Positions 45,775 to 55,647 of a stretch of 64,000 bases of DNA are shown one piece after another (the first letter of the stretch is position 1; each line of letters opens with the position of its first letter). Position numbers and translations under genes: made by a program. Under the pieces are notes generated by a model. That model worked only from the letters and a program-made list of their open reading frames with translations. It was not told the DNA's origin and made no database searches. The DNA comes from Acidovorax sp. NCPPB 3576 (GTDB taxonomy: Bacteria > Pseudomonadota > Gammaproteobacteria > Burkholderiales > Burkholderiaceae_C): the NCBI RefSeq assembly GCF_028473605.1, contig NZ_CP097267.1:3774501-3838500 (forward strand). Reading direction: 5' to 3'.

Positions 45775-47352
45775 TCATGCTTCCCGCCCTTTCATGGCGA
45801 AGATGCCCTGCGGCCGCTTCTGGATGAACACGATGATGAAGACCAGCACGGCGATCTTGGCCAGCACGGCGCCCGTCCAGCCTTCGAGGAACTTGTTGAG
45901 CACGCCCAGGCCCAGCGCCGCGTACACGGTGCCCGCCAGTTGGCCCACGCCGCCCAGCACCACGACCATGAACGAATCGACGATGTAGCCCTGGCCCAGG
46001 TCGGGCCCCACGTTGCCGACCTGGCTTAAAGCGCAGCCGGCCAGGCCGGCGATGCCGGAGCCGAGCGCGAAGGCGTAGGTGTCCACGCGGGCGGTGTTGA
46101 CGCCCATGCACGAGGCGATGGGCCGGTTCTGCGTGACGCCGCGCACGAACAGGCCCAGCCGCGTGCGGCCGATGAGGTAGGCCACGCCGGCCAGCACCGC
46201 GAAGGCGAAGGCCACGATGATCACGCGGTTCCAGGGCAGCTGCAGGTTGTCCATGAGCTGCACGCCGCCGCTCATCCAGGCGGGGTTTTCCACGCCCACG
46301 TTCTGCGCGCCGAACACGGTGCGCACGAGCTGCTGCAGCATCAGGCTGATGCCCCAGGTGGCCAGCAGCGTCTCCAGCGGCCGGCCGTAGAGAAAGCGGA
46401 TCACGCTGCGCTCCAGCGCCGCGCCCATGAGGGCGGAGGCGCAGAACGCGGCCGGCACGGCAGCCACCAGATACCAGTCGAAGGCGCCGGGCAGGTATTT
46501 CTGGAACAGGCCCTGCACCACGTAGGTGGCGTAGGCGCCGATCATCATCAGCTCGCCGTGCGCCATGTTGATGACGCCCATCAGCCCGTAGGTGATGGCC
46601 AGGCCCAGCGCCACCAGCAGCAGGATGGACCCCAGGCTCACGCCCGAGAACAGCGCGGCGAGCTTTTCGCCCCACTGCAGCCGGCCCTCCACCGAGGCCA
46701 GCGCGGACTGGATCGCGGCCTTCACCTGGGGGTCGGTCTCCTGGCGCAGCTGCTCCAGCAGCACGGTGCGCGTGGCGGGGTTGCCGCTGCCGGCCAGGTA
46801 CTGCGCGGCCTCCGTGCGGTGGGCCGCATCGCTGCCGGCCAGCAGCATGCGCGCGCGGATGGCTTCGAGCCGGCCGCGCAGGCCGGCATCCTTCTCGGCC
46901 GCCAGGGCTTTTTCGATGAGGGGAAGGCGCGCGGCGTCGGTCTCTTCCTTGAGCGACTCGATGGCGGCGCGGCGCTGGGCCGCGTCGGGCGACAGCAGTT
47001 GCAGCGAGGCCAGCGCGGCGTCGAACTCGCCGCGCATGCGGTTGTTGTTGACGATGTCCTCCGCGTCGTCGGGCACCGGCACCTCGGTGCCGGTGGCGGG
47101 GTCCAGCCCCTTGCCGTCCTTCACGACGATGGCGCGGTCGCCGGCGATCTTGACCGCATCGTCGGCCATGGCGCGGATGAAGGCGAGCGTCGCATCGTCG
47201 GGCGTGGCCGTGGCCTGCTGCAGCGCGGCGATGCGCTCGTCGGTCTCGCCCGCCGCCATGGCGCGCGCGGCCTGCGGCGTGAGCGCGTGCGCCTGCACCG
47301 CCACACAGAGCAGCAGGCAGGCGATCAGGCGGTGAAAGAAGGTGGGAAACAT
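45775..47352 (-). CDS. urtB: Urea ABC transporter permease UrtB
   Basis: About 525 residues. It has a signal peptide, then a ~200-residue periplasmic helical domain with Ala/Glu-rich repeats (RIAALQQATATPDDATLAF...), then a LivH-type permease starting at SLGSILLLVALGLAITYGLM with GVINMAHGELMMIGAY. The extra N-terminal domain is the hallmark that separates UrtB from LivH. The start could be the ATG at 47352 (used here) or a GTG at 47373. It sits 65 bp upstream of urtC. Confidence 0.94.
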   Translation of the reverse strand: MFPTFFHRLIACLLLCVAVQAHALTPQAARAMAAGETDERIAALQQATATPDDATLAFIRAMADDAVKIAGDRAIVVKDGKGLDPATGTEVPVPDDAEDIVNNNRMRGEFDAALASLQLLSPDAAQRRAAIESLKEETDAARLPLIEKALAAEKDAGLRGRLEAIRARMLLAGSDAAHRTEAAQYLAGSGNPATRTVLLEQLRQETDPQVKAAIQSALASVEGRLQWGEKLAALFSGVSLGSILLLVALGLAITYGLMGVINMAHGELMMIGAYATYVVQGLFQKYLPGAFDWYLVAAVPAAFCASALMGAALERSVIRFLYGRPLETLLATWGISLMLQQLVRTVFGAQNVGVENPAWMSGGVQLMDNLQLPWNRVIIVAFAFAVLAGVAYLIGRTRLGLFVRGVTQNRPIASCMGVNTARVDTYAFALGSGIAGLAGCALSQVGNVGPDLGQGYIVDSFMVVVLGGVGQLAGTVYAALGLGVLNKFLEGWTGAVLAKIAVLVFIIVFIQKRPQGIFAMKGREA

Positions 47353-47444
47353 GGGGATGAGGGGGGTCTTCACGAACGAGGAAGGACTGCAACCACGGCT
47401 CTAACTGCGTCACGCCGTCTGCACCCGCGCAGCCCGAAGCCAGC

Positions 47445-47552
47445 AGACGCTGCGGAACCGGCTTCGCCGGGCCGCTGGCGCCGTCCCCCCTCCCGCGCAG
47501 CGCAGCGAAGCGAGAGAGGGGGTGAAGGCGCGCAGCGCCTCAGGGGGGTGTC
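47445..47552. repeat. GC-rich intergenic repeat between urtA and urtB
   Basis: Within the 209-bp urtA-urtB gap, the minus-strand sequence CCCCCCTGAGGCGCTGCGCG is followed by a CCCCCTCTC...GGGAGGGGGG hairpin around CGCTTCGCTGCGC and then GACGGCGCCAGCGGC. From memory this pattern is a frequent intergenic element in Acidovorax, Variovorax and relatives. It may form a transcript hairpin that reduces read-through after the binding-protein gene or protects its 3' end. Confidence 0.55.
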
Positions 47553-47561
47553 ACTCCGATT

Positions 47562-48830
47562 TCACTTCGATTTGCCTTCCGGCTCGTCTTTCTTCTTGTC
47601 GTTGCCTTCGATGTACGGACTCCACGGCTTGGCCTTGACCGGGCCGGGCGTCTTCCACACCACGTTGAACTGGCCGTCGGCCTTGATCTCGCCGATGAAC
47701 ACGCTCTTGTGCAGGTGGTGGTTCTTCTCGTCCATCTTGCTCACGATGCCGCTGGGCGCCTGGAAGGTCTGGCCGGCCATGGCGGCGATGACCTTGTCCA
47801 CATCGGTGCTCTTGGCCTTTTCAACCGCCTGCTTCCACATGTGGATGCCGATGTAGGTGGCCTCCATCGGGTCGTTGGTGAGCGGCTTGTCCATGTGGCC
47901 GGGGATCTTCTTGGCCTTGGCATAGTCGCTCCACTGCTTGATGAAAGCGGTGTTGGTGGGGTTCTTGATGGACATGAAGTAGTTCCATGCCGCCAGGTGG
48001 CCCACGAGCGGTTTCGTGTCCACGCCGCGCAGCTCTTCCTCGCCCACCGAGAAGGCGACGACCGGCACGTCCTTGGCCTTGAGGCCGGCGTTGCCCAGTT
48101 CCTTGTAGAAGGGCACGTTGGAGTCGCCGTTGATGGTGGAGACCACCGCCGTCTTGCCGCCCTGGCTGAACTTCTTGATGTCGGCCACGATGGTCTGGTA
48201 GTCGGCATGGCCGAACGGCGTGTACTTCTCGTCGATGTCGCTGTCCTTCACGCCCTTGGATTTCAGGTAGGCGCGCAGGATCTTGTTGGTGGTGCGGGGG
48301 TACACGTAGTCGGTGCCCAGCAGCACCCAGCGCTTGGCACCGCCGCCGTCCTTGCTCATCAGGTAGTCCACCGCGGGAATGGCCTGCTGGTTGGGCGCGG
48401 CGCCGGTGTAGAACACGTTCTTGGACAGCTCTTCGCCTTCGTACTGCACGGGGTAGAACAGCAGGCCGTTCATTTCCTCGACTACGGGCAGCACGGACTT
48501 GCGGCTCACCGAGGTCCAGCAGCCGAAGATGACCGAGACCTTGTCCTGGCCCAGCAGCTGCTTGGTCTTTTCCGCGAACAGGGGCCAGTTGGAGGCCGGG
48601 TCCACCACCACGGGTTCGAGCTGCTTGCCCAGCACGCCGCCCTTGGCGTTGATCTCGTCGATGGCCATGAGCACGGTGTCTTTCAACACGGTCTCCGAGA
48701 TGGCCATGGTGCCCGACAGGCTGTGCAGCACGCCGACCTTGATGGTGTCTGCGGCATGGGCCGGCAATGCCGACAGGCCCGCCAGCGTAGCGACGGCCGC
48801 GAGGGCCTTGAGAGAGTAACGACGTTGCAT
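47562..48830 (-). CDS. urtA: Urea ABC transporter substrate-binding protein UrtA
   Basis: A 422-residue periplasmic protein with a signal peptide (MQRRYSLKALAAVATLAGLS, cut at AHA-ADT). The mature domain matches UrtA: VGVLHSLSGTMAISETVLKD, FGCWTSVSRKSVLPVVEEMN and GLLFYPVQYEGEE. It binds urea or short amides for UrtBCDE and is the first gene of the operon. The frame extends upstream to 48956, but the ATG at 48830 gives a proper signal peptide. Nitrogen control (NtrC/sigma-54) is usual for this operon, but no convincing -24/-12 site was found upstream. Confidence 0.97.
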   Translation of the reverse strand: MQRRYSLKALAAVATLAGLSALPAHAADTIKVGVLHSLSGTMAISETVLKDTVLMAIDEINAKGGVLGKQLEPVVVDPASNWPLFAEKTKQLLGQDKVSVIFGCWTSVSRKSVLPVVEEMNGLLFYPVQYEGEELSKNVFYTGAAPNQQAIPAVDYLMSKDGGGAKRWVLLGTDYVYPRTTNKILRAYLKSKGVKDSDIDEKYTPFGHADYQTIVADIKKFSQGGKTAVVSTINGDSNVPFYKELGNAGLKAKDVPVVAFSVGEEELRGVDTKPLVGHLAAWNYFMSIKNPTNTAFIKQWSDYAKAKKIPGHMDKPLTNDPMEATYIGIHMWKQAVEKAKSTDVDKVIAAMAGQTFQAPSGIVSKMDEKNHHLHKSVFIGEIKADGQFNVVWKTPGPVKAKPWSPYIEGNDKKKDEPEGKSK

Positions 48831-49330
48831 GGATGCATCTCCAATGGATGGGTTCAAACCGCTTCGCCCGGTGCCCCGGATGGGGGCTTTGATCGGTCGA
48901 TGGAATGGATTCTGGAGACTGCACCCCTGGCCGGAAATACGCCAAGTGGCGTACACGGGTGCCCCAGGCTCGCCGGCATGCGGCGTTCGGCACCCTTGAG
49001 CGCATGCACCGTGGTGACCTTGCGCACGGGACTCAGCGCCAGCGCATCGACCACGGTCTGCAGGTCCTCGGCATGGATTCGAACAGCTTCACCGATGGCG
49101 CGATGCACCGGGCAGGCTGTCACATTGCTGACAATCCCAGGGGATTGGGCGGCCATGCGCGAGGCCTGCGCGCAGTGGATCGGCCATGCCAAATGCCAGC
49201 GCTTCCCTGCGGATCACGGGCGTCCCGCGGGGATCGGCGTGCCGGCGCGCTGCATGTACGTATTTCCCACCATGTGGATTCCCACAATCGCGCAGGCCAT
49301 GGAGCGGGCATACATTCACGCACCTCCAAA
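48831..49330. other. 500-bp gap between divergent urtA and dctA, no gene supported
   Basis: Open frames exist on both strands (for example 48854-49192 minus) but lack ribosome-binding sites and familiar domains. The region must hold the urtA promoter (right-to-left) and the dctA promoter (left-to-right). A GG-N10-GC arrangement at 49114-49129 (AGGCTGT, then TTGCT) is a weak sigma-54 candidate for dctA. Decayed coding sequence cannot be excluded. Confidence 0.45.
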
Positions 49331-50716
49331 ATGAGCGCTGCTGGCGACGGTACGCGCAGACCTATGCAAGAGACACGCACGCTCCCTCCCAAGAGACCCC
49401 TCTACCGCTCGCTGTACATCCAGGTGCTCTTCGCCGTCGTCGTCGGCGTGCTGCTGGGGCACTTCTACCCCGCACTGGGCGAGCAGATGAAGCCGCTGGG
49501 CGACGGCTTCATCAAGCTGATCAAGATGATCATCGCGCCCATCATCTTCTGCACGGTGGTGATCGGCATCGCGGGCATGGAAGACATGAAGAAGGTCGGC
49601 CGAACCGGCGGCCTGGCCCTGCTGTATTTCGAGATCGTGAGCACGGTCGCGCTGATCATCGGCCTGATCGTGGTCAACGTGCTGCAGCCCGGCGCCGGCA
49701 TGAACGTGGATGCCTCCACCATCGACACCAAGTCGATCGCCGCCTACACCGCGCCCGGCAAGATGGGCACCACCACCGACTTCCTGATGAACATCATCCC
49801 CACCACGGTGGTCGATGCGTTCGCCAAGGGCGAGATCCTGCAGGTGCTGCTGATCGCCGTGATGTTCGGCTTCGCCCTGCACCGTTTCGGCGGCCGCGGC
49901 ACGCTGGTGTTCGACTTCATCGAGAAGACCTCGCACGTGCTGTTCACCATCGTCGGCTACATCATGAAGGTAGCGCCCATCGGTGCGTTCGGCGCCATGT
50001 CGTTCACCATCGGCAAGTACGGCGTGGGCTCGCTGCTGTCGCTGGGCAAGCTGATGGGCTCGTTCTACCTGACCTGCCTGCTGTTCATCTTCATCGTGCT
50101 GGGCACCATCGCGCGCTTGCATGGCTTCTCGATCTGGAAGTTCATCAAGTACATCAAGGAAGAGCTGCTGATCGTGCTGGGCACGTCGTCCAGCGAATCC
50201 GTGCTGCCGCGCATGATGGAAAAGATGGAGAACCTGGGCGCCAAGAAGACCACCGTGGGCCTGGTGATTCCCACCGGCTACTCGTTCAACCTGGACGGCA
50301 CCTCCATCTACCTGACCATGGCCGCCGTGTTCATCGCGCAGGCCACCAATACGCCGCTGGACATCACGCACCAGATCACGCTGCTGCTGGTGCTGCTGCT
50401 CACCTCCAAGGGCGCGGCCGGCATCACGGGCAGCGGCTTCATCGTGCTGGCGGCCTCGCTGTCGGCGGTGGGCCATGTGCCGGTGGCAGGCCTGGCGCTC
50501 ATCCTGGGCATCGACCGATTCATGTCCGAGGCGCGCGCGCTCACCAACCTGGTGGGCAATGGCGTGGCGACCATCGTGGTGGCCAAATGGACCGGCGACC
50601 TCGACGAGAACAAGCTCAAGCAGCGCCTGAATGACCCCCACTGGGTGGACGCCCAGGCGCCAGAGGTGCTGCTGGACGCCAAGACCGAACGCATGGACAC
50701 CAGCGGCAACCGCTGA
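49331..50716 (+). CDS. dctA: C4-dicarboxylate transporter DctA
   Basis: A 461-residue sodium/proton dicarboxylate symporter of the GltP/DctA family, with eight membrane helices and two re-entrant loops. Signatures: [20 protein letters not shown] (serine-rich HP1 loop) and [18 protein letters not shown] (helix 7), followed by [22 protein letters not shown] HP2. It imports succinate, malate, fumarate and, in some strains, orotate. The start may be the ATG at 49331 or 49364 (450 residues); neither has a strong Shine-Dalgarno. A terminator follows. Confidence 0.97.
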   Translation: MSAAGDGTRRPMQETRTLPPKRPLYRSLYIQVLFAVVVGVLLGHFYPALGEQMKPLGDGFIKLIKMIIAPIIFCTVVIGIAGMEDMKKVGRTGGLALLYFEIVSTVALIIGLIVVNVLQPGAGMNVDASTIDTKSIAAYTAPGKMGTTTDFLMNIIPTTVVDAFAKGEILQVLLIAVMFGFALHRFGGRGTLVFDFIEKTSHVLFTIVGYIMKVAPIGAFGAMSFTIGKYGVGSLLSLGKLMGSFYLTCLLFIFIVLGTIARLHGFSIWKFIKYIKEELLIVLGTSSSESVLPRMMEKMENLGAKKTTVGLVIPTGYSFNLDGTSIYLTMAAVFIAQATNTPLDITHQITLLLVLLLTSKGAAGITGSGFIVLAASLSAVGHVPVAGLALILGIDRFMSEARALTNLVGNGVATIVVAKWTGDLDENKLKQRLNDPHWVDAQAPEVLLDAKTERMDTSGNR

Positions 50717-50752
50717 GGCGGTGCGTCAGAGGGCCCTCGTGCCCCGCCCCAC

Positions 50753-50776
50753 AGGCCGGCTCTCGCCGGCCTTTTT
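50753..50776 (+). terminator. Rho-independent terminator after dctA
   Basis: AGGCCGGC, loop TCTC, GCCGGCCT with five T residues (50772-50776), between convergent dctA and the HDOD gene. Confidence 0.88.
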
Positions 50777-50796
50777 GTTGCGCGCTCAGGAGCGGG

Positions 50797-51615
50797 TTAA
50801 AGCGCCGAAGTGTCGGTGAACACGTCAGGGTCCGGCAGGTGGTCGGCGAGCCAGCCAGGGTCGAGCTGCAGCGCCTGCAGCAGTTCTTCCGGCAGCGCGC
50901 CGATCGTCTCCGCCACGCTCGATTGGGGGCCCACGGCGATCTCCGCCAGCAGCGTGGCCACATGCACGATGGCGCCCAGGCGGCTGAACGACGGGCTGGC
51001 CAGCGGGTCGGAGGCCGTCTCCAACGCCCGCACCACTTCGTCGGGGAATTTCCACTGCCGCGCCAGTTCGGCGGTGATCTGCCCTTCGGTGAAGCCCAGC
51101 AGGCTCTGCTCGCGCTGCCAGCGGCCGCCAGGCAGGTGCGGCAGGCGCTCGATCTCGACGATCTCGCCCGGCGCCTTCTGGGCAATGATCAGCTCGCCCA
51201 GCCGCACCATGAAGCCGGTCAGCCAGGACTGCTGCACATCGGTGCCCAGCGCCCGCGCCAGCCAGTGCGCGTAGCCGGCGCAGGCCATGCTTTCCTTCCA
51301 GAACTCCTGCCGGTCCACGCCCGGCGCATCGGCGAACGAGCCCGTCATGCATGCCGCCAGCGCCAGCGTTCGCACCTGGTTGAGCCCCACCATGTTGATG
51401 GCGTCATCGAGCGAAGAAACCTGGCGCGGCAGCCCGAACCGCGCGCTGTTGGCCATGCGGACCAGCTTGGCGGTGAGCGACGGGTCCTTGGAGATGGTGG
51501 CGCGCACCTTCTCGAAGGGAATGTCGTCGTCGTGCAGGGTCTGGATCAGGCTGTGGGCCACCTCGGGCATGGTGGGCAGCTTGACCTCCTGGAGGAAAGC
51601 GGCGAGAGCGGGCAT
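50797..51615 (-). CDS. HDOD domain signalling protein
   Basis: A 272-residue cytoplasmic protein. The HDOD region covers about residues 10-205, starting LPTMPEVAHSLIQTLHDDDI and including ISKDPSLTAKLVRMANSARFG and INMVGLNQVRTLALA. HDOD proteins are catalytically silent relatives of HD phosphohydrolases, used in regulation of motility, biofilm or virulence. The gene stands alone. The ATG at 51615 (MPALAAFLQEV) is used; 51 extra in-frame bases upstream look non-family. Confidence 0.9.
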   Translation of the reverse strand: MPALAAFLQEVKLPTMPEVAHSLIQTLHDDDIPFEKVRATISKDPSLTAKLVRMANSARFGLPRQVSSLDDAINMVGLNQVRTLALAACMTGSFADAPGVDRQEFWKESMACAGYAHWLARALGTDVQQSWLTGFMVRLGELIIAQKAPGEIVEIERLPHLPGGRWQREQSLLGFTEGQITAELARQWKFPDEVVRALETASDPLASPSFSRLGAIVHVATLLAEIAVGPQSSVAETIGALPEELLQALQLDPGWLADHLPDPDVFTDTSAL

Positions 51616-51802
51616 GCGGGACGACCTTTTCTTGAAGCGGGTGTGCAGGCCGGCCTTCCAGCCCACTGGTGTTTTGTATCACCGACTCAGCACCCGCTGG
51701 GCAGGGAATTCACCAGCCTGCGGGTTTGTGCGGGCGTAGCAACGGTGGGCCCGGGCCTGTCCCGCGCCCCTGCGGGCGTTTGCAGCGCTCGCTGCCGGGC
51801 GC

Positions 51803-52459
51803 CTATGCGCCCAGGCGGAAGGTGCGGTCCAGCGCGGCGATCAATCGGTCGGTCAGCCGGTTCGATGCGGCCTGCGTGGGGTGGATGCCGTCGGTCGTGT
51901 CCTTGTCCACCGAAAACGGCATCGAATCCCATCGCGCATGCACCGTGCGGGTCTCGGCCGCCACCTGGTGGATGACGCCATTGATCGCCTTCATGGTGGC
52001 GAGCGCCTCGGGGCCGAAAATCTTGTCGGAGACCGGCGTGATCCCCGTCACCACGGCGGCATGTCCCAGCGACCGCACCCGCTGGATGAGGCCGCGGTAA
52101 TCGTCCTCGAAAGCGTCCAGGTCGAAACCCGGACGGGCGTGGTCGTTCACCCCCGCCTGGAACACCACGATGCGCGACGGGTGCGGCTCGGTATCGAAAG
52201 GGCCCTGCGGCCCCCGGGGAAAGAGCGCGGGTGGCGCGTCCTCGAAAGGCGCTTCGTAGCCGCGCACCAGGTCATACACCCGCAGGCCAGCCGCCGTGCG
52301 GTCATCCACGACCCAGCCGGGGCGCTTGGCCAGGATGCGCTGCGCCGGCGTTTGCGCGTGCCGCCAGGTCGCGGAGGCGGGATCGAAGCCGAACAGGATG
52401 CTGTCGCCATCGAGTTCCACCGTGTATGGCCGCTTGGGGCCAAAAACTGCTTCTGCCAT
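51803..52459 (-). CDS. SGNH/GDSL-family hydrolase
   Basis: A 218-residue protein with no signal peptide. Block I is VELDGDSILFG (nucleophile Ser20). FQAGVNDHARPG is block III, with Asn, and DGIHPTQAASN is block V, with the catalytic Asp-x-x-His. The family covers esterases, lipases and carbohydrate deacetylases. It is divergent from vgrG with a 177-bp gap, and nothing ties it functionally to the T6SS cluster. The ATG at 52459 gives the usual distance to block I; the frame runs on to 52669. Confidence 0.85.
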   Translation of the reverse strand: MAEAVFGPKRPYTVELDGDSILFGFDPASATWRHAQTPAQRILAKRPGWVVDDRTAAGLRVYDLVRGYEAPFEDAPPALFPRGPQGPFDTEPHPSRIVVFQAGVNDHARPGFDLDAFEDDYRGLIQRVRSLGHAAVVTGITPVSDKIFGPEALATMKAINGVIHQVAAETRTVHARWDSMPFSVDKDTTDGIHPTQAASNRLTDRLIAALDRTFRLGA

Positions 52460-52636
52460 GGATTGCTTCTTTCTCGGGTTGCGTTTTCTCGGCGGGCGAG
52501 AGCAGGTGCCACCGAGTGGCTCCGAAGTCCACCACAACCCGATTGAAACCACAACGGATGCAGAGCCAGATAACCGCACATACATCTGGATGCAATTTAA
52601 GCTGTTGCGCTGCACAAACGCGCTGTGTTGACGGCT

Positions 52637-55024
52637 ATGCCTCAACAGCATAATGCGGACCCGATTCAACGCTCAGAAACACTTTCTCGCATGACTAATC
52701 GCCGCGTAACAATTCAAACGCCTTTGGGAGAGGCGCTGCAATTCAGGCAATTGAAAGGAAGCGAGGCGCTGTCCGGGTTGTTTGAATTCGAGATCGACCT
52801 GATCTCCAAGAACAAGGGCATCGACCCGAAAGCCTTGCTGGGCCTGGCCAGCACGGTGGTGGTCGAGACGGAAGGGCTGGGCCGGCGGTATCTGGACGGT
52901 ATTGCCACGGGCTTTGGCATGCAGGGCCAGGACACTTCGGCCAATTACTCCTACCGCATGGTGCTGCGCCCCTGGCTGTGGCTGGCCACGCGGCGCAGCG
53001 ATTTCAAGATCTTCCAGGAAATGACCGTCCCGGATATCGTCGAGAGCGTGCTGCAGAAATACGGCCAGCCCATGCAGAAGAAGCTCTCGCGGGCTTATCG
53101 CGTCCGGCCTTATACCGTGCAATACCACGAGACCGATTTCGCCTTCATCGCACGGCTGTGCGAATCCGAAGGCATTTACTGGTATTTCGAGCACCAGCCC
53201 GGCAGCCACACGCTGGTGTTCGCCGACGACGTGATGGGCTCGCACAGCCCGCTGCCCGGCGGCCACGTGATTCCCTTCCACCCGCCCGGCAAAACGGCCC
53301 TGGCGGACCGCGAACACATCTTTTCCTGGCACATGGGCCAGCAGGTAGAGCCCGGGCGGGCCTACCTGGACGACTACGACTTCAAGAAGCCACGGGCCGA
53401 CCTGTCCGACATGCGCCAGTCCCCGCCGGGGCATGCCCACGACAGCTACGAGACGTACGAATGGCCCGGGGGCTACACCGAGTTCTCCGACGGGGAAACC
53501 TACACCCGGCTGCAGATGGAAACCGGCCTGTCGGGCCACCACCGCGCCCAGGCCAAGTTGAACAAGCGCAGCATCGCGCCCGGCTACACCATCGTGCTGG
53601 ACAACTACCCGCGCGAAGACCAGAACCAGCAGTATCTGGTGGTGTCGGTGGATTACTACCTGGAAGAAAACGCCCAGGCCAGCCAGGGCCTGAACGGGGT
53701 CGGGCAGACCCAGGGCGGCTCGATCCAGCGCTTTTCGATGGAGGTGCACCCCACCTCCAAGCCCTACCGCCCCGCCGTCGCCACGCCCCGGCCCCGCACC
53801 ACCGGCCCGCAGACCGCGGTGGTCGTGGGCCCGCCGGGCGAGGAAATCTGGACCGACCAATACGGCCGCGTGAAGGTGCAGTTCCACTGGGACCGCATCG
53901 GCGCCATGGACGAAAACTCCAGCTGCTGGGTGCGCGTGTCCTCCACCTGGGCGGGGCCGCAGTTCGGCAACGTGTTCATTCCGCGCATCGGCATGGAGGT
54001 GATCGTCGATTTTCTGAACGGCGATCCCGACTACCCCATCATCCTGGGCTGCGTCTATAACGCCGACAACATGCCCCCGTGGGGCCTGCCCGGCAACGCC
54101 ACGCAATCGGGCATCAAGACCAAATCGAGCAAGGGCGGCGCCTTCGGGCCGGGCCTGAAAAATGGCGCCGGCGACGCGAACGCCCTGCGCTTCGAAGATA
54201 AGGCCGGGGCCGAGCAGCTGTGGCTGCACGCGCAGAAGGACCAGCTCACCGAGGTCGAGAACGACGAGGACAAGTGGGTCGGCAACGACCGGCGCAAGAC
54301 CATCGACCGGGACGAGACCAACGTGATCCACCGGGACCGCACGGAGACGGTGGATCGGGATGAAAAAATCACGGTGCACAACAACCGCACGGAGCGGGTG
54401 GACCATGACGAAAAGATCAGCATCGGCGACAACCGGCGCGAGGACGTGGGCATCGACGAGACGGTGAGCATCGGCAAGAACCGCACCAAGACCATCGGCA
54501 AGAACGAGAAGGACAAGATCGGCAGCAACTGGTCGATCAAGGTCGGCAAGTTCAAGACCGAGACCATCGGCATCGCCTACATGCAGAACGTGGGCGTTGG
54601 CCGCATGGAGAACGTGGGCGTGGTCTACAACCTGAACGTGGGCGCCATCATGGCCACCATCGTGGGCAAGAACCAAAGCACCACCGTGGGCAGCGACCAG
54701 GACGTCAAGGTCGGCACCAACCAAAGCACGGTAGTGGGCACCAAGTACAGCCTCAATGTGGGGGGCGGGGGCGGCGGAGATGCCGGCGGCGGCGACGGCG
54801 GCCTGGCCAAGAATTTCACCGCGCCATCCCCTTCGGACGGTGGCGAAGGCGGCGGGGGAGCCGGCTCCAGCATCACCATGGATGCCGAGACGATCACCCT
54901 GAAGGTGGGCGCCAGCTCGCTCATCCTCCAGGCCGACGGCACCATCACCGTCAACGGCAGCACCATCCGCCTCATCGGCTCCAGCGACGTGACCACGCTT
55001 TCCGGAGCCATCCATGAAAACTGA
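52637..55024 (+). CDS. vgrG: Type VI secretion spike protein VgrG (TssI)
   Basis: About 795 residues. The gp27-like part begins RRVTIQTPLGEALQFRQLKG and includes YTVQYHETDFAFIARLCESEGIYW, the best known VgrG signature. The gp5-like OB region is IWTDQYGRVKVQFHWDR, with WAGPQFGNVFIPRIGMEVIVDFLNGDPDYPIILG. A beta-helix needle follows, made of short DNR/GKN-type repeats (DERVGIDETVSIGKN-like), a Gly-rich patch and a DUF2345-like end (LKVGASSLILQADGTITVNG). No extra catalytic C-terminal domain is seen, so cargo is probably carried non-covalently. The start is uncertain: GTG 52625, ATG 52637 (used) or ATG 52691. It is the first gene of a co-directional cargo operon. Confidence 0.95.
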   Translation: MPQQHNADPIQRSETLSRMTNRRVTIQTPLGEALQFRQLKGSEALSGLFEFEIDLISKNKGIDPKALLGLASTVVVETEGLGRRYLDGIATGFGMQGQDTSANYSYRMVLRPWLWLATRRSDFKIFQEMTVPDIVESVLQKYGQPMQKKLSRAYRVRPYTVQYHETDFAFIARLCESEGIYWYFEHQPGSHTLVFADDVMGSHSPLPGGHVIPFHPPGKTALADREHIFSWHMGQQVEPGRAYLDDYDFKKPRADLSDMRQSPPGHAHDSYETYEWPGGYTEFSDGETYTRLQMETGLSGHHRAQAKLNKRSIAPGYTIVLDNYPREDQNQQYLVVSVDYYLEENAQASQGLNGVGQTQGGSIQRFSMEVHPTSKPYRPAVATPRPRTTGPQTAVVVGPPGEEIWTDQYGRVKVQFHWDRIGAMDENSSCWVRVSSTWAGPQFGNVFIPRIGMEVIVDFLNGDPDYPIILGCVYNADNMPPWGLPGNATQSGIKTKSSKGGAFGPGLKNGAGDANALRFEDKAGAEQLWLHAQKDQLTEVENDEDKWVGNDRRKTIDRDETNVIHRDRTETVDRDEKITVHNNRTERVDHDEKISIGDNRREDVGIDETVSIGKNRTKTIGKNEKDKIGSNWSIKVGKFKTETIGIAYMQNVGVGRMENVGVVYNLNVGAIMATIVGKNQSTTVGSDQDVKVGTNQSTVVGTKYSLNVGGGGGGDAGGGDGGLAKNFTAPSPSDGGEGGGGAGSSITMDAETITLKVGASSLILQADGTITVNGSTIRLIGSSDVTTLSGAIHEN

Positions 55025-55526
55025 TCCCCGCACGCTCCGAAGCAGCCAGCCCGCAGCGGCTGCGTTTCCCGACGCTGCCATCGCATGGTCGCTCCTGCCC
55101 GCCCAGGTGGTGCGCCAGGATGCGGATGGCGCCGTCGTCCTTCGATGCCAGGGCCGTGAACACCGTGCGGAACTGTCCTCACAGGTGCCCGGCGTGATCG
55201 AAGGCCAGTTCGTGCTTGCAGCCCTGGCCTCTGGACAGGAGCCGACGGTGCCGGATGGCAGGGCCCTGCCCTCTCTGATCGTCGCAGCCTGGCCCAGCCC
55301 CGGCGCGCCGGCCACACCGCCCTGGCAGTTCGACCGGGCCACCGGCGCGCTGTCGCTCGAAGTGACCCAACTCGACCTGAGCGCGGTGAGCAGCGTGCTG
55401 CTGCGCTGCGCCGATGCGCGCATGCAGTTCTCGCAGGATGGATCGGTCGAGACCCGAGGCCACCAGATCACATCGGCGGCGGTCGAAACCCATCGCATCG
55501 AGGGCGGCTCCATCGAGTTGAACTGA
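55014..55526 (+). CDS. DUF6484-type VgrG-associated protein
   Basis: A 170-residue protein overlapping vgrG by 11 bases. The middle is a small beta-domain rich in Ala/Val; the end LLRCADARMQFSQDGSVETR followed by GHQITSAAVETHRIEGGSIELN has the ...GGS-x-(E/Q)-(I/L)-N ending typical of DUF6484 proteins. These are found almost only next to vgrG genes and are thought to bind or cap the spike tip. It contains no membrane segment. Confidence 0.8.
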   Translation: MKTDPRTLRSSQPAAAAFPDAAIAWSLLPAQVVRQDADGAVVLRCQGREHRAELSSQVPGVIEGQFVLAALASGQEPTVPDGRALPSLIVAAWPSPGAPATPPWQFDRATGALSLEVTQLDLSAVSSVLLRCADARMQFSQDGSVETRGHQITSAAVETHRIEGGSIELN

Positions 55527-55647
55527 CCCGGTCCGCTGCGGTGAATCGCGCCTGCGTCCGCTGCGCGATGCCCGTGCCGCCATCCCGGTTTCAACGGCGA
55601 TGTCTCCACGGTGCCGCTGCACCCCCTTGCCTTTCTCTGCCTGGCCC

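Noticed and set aside
49114..49129. Possible sigma-54 promoter for dctA (GG-N10-GC)
   Set aside because: The spacing fits and the -12 element is good, but the -24 element matches only GGC and it would give a ~190-base leader; too weak to list as a feature.
48854..49192. 112-codon ORF on the minus strand between urtA and dctA
   Set aside because: No ribosome-binding site, no recognisable domain, and it occupies the expected promoter space of two divergent genes.
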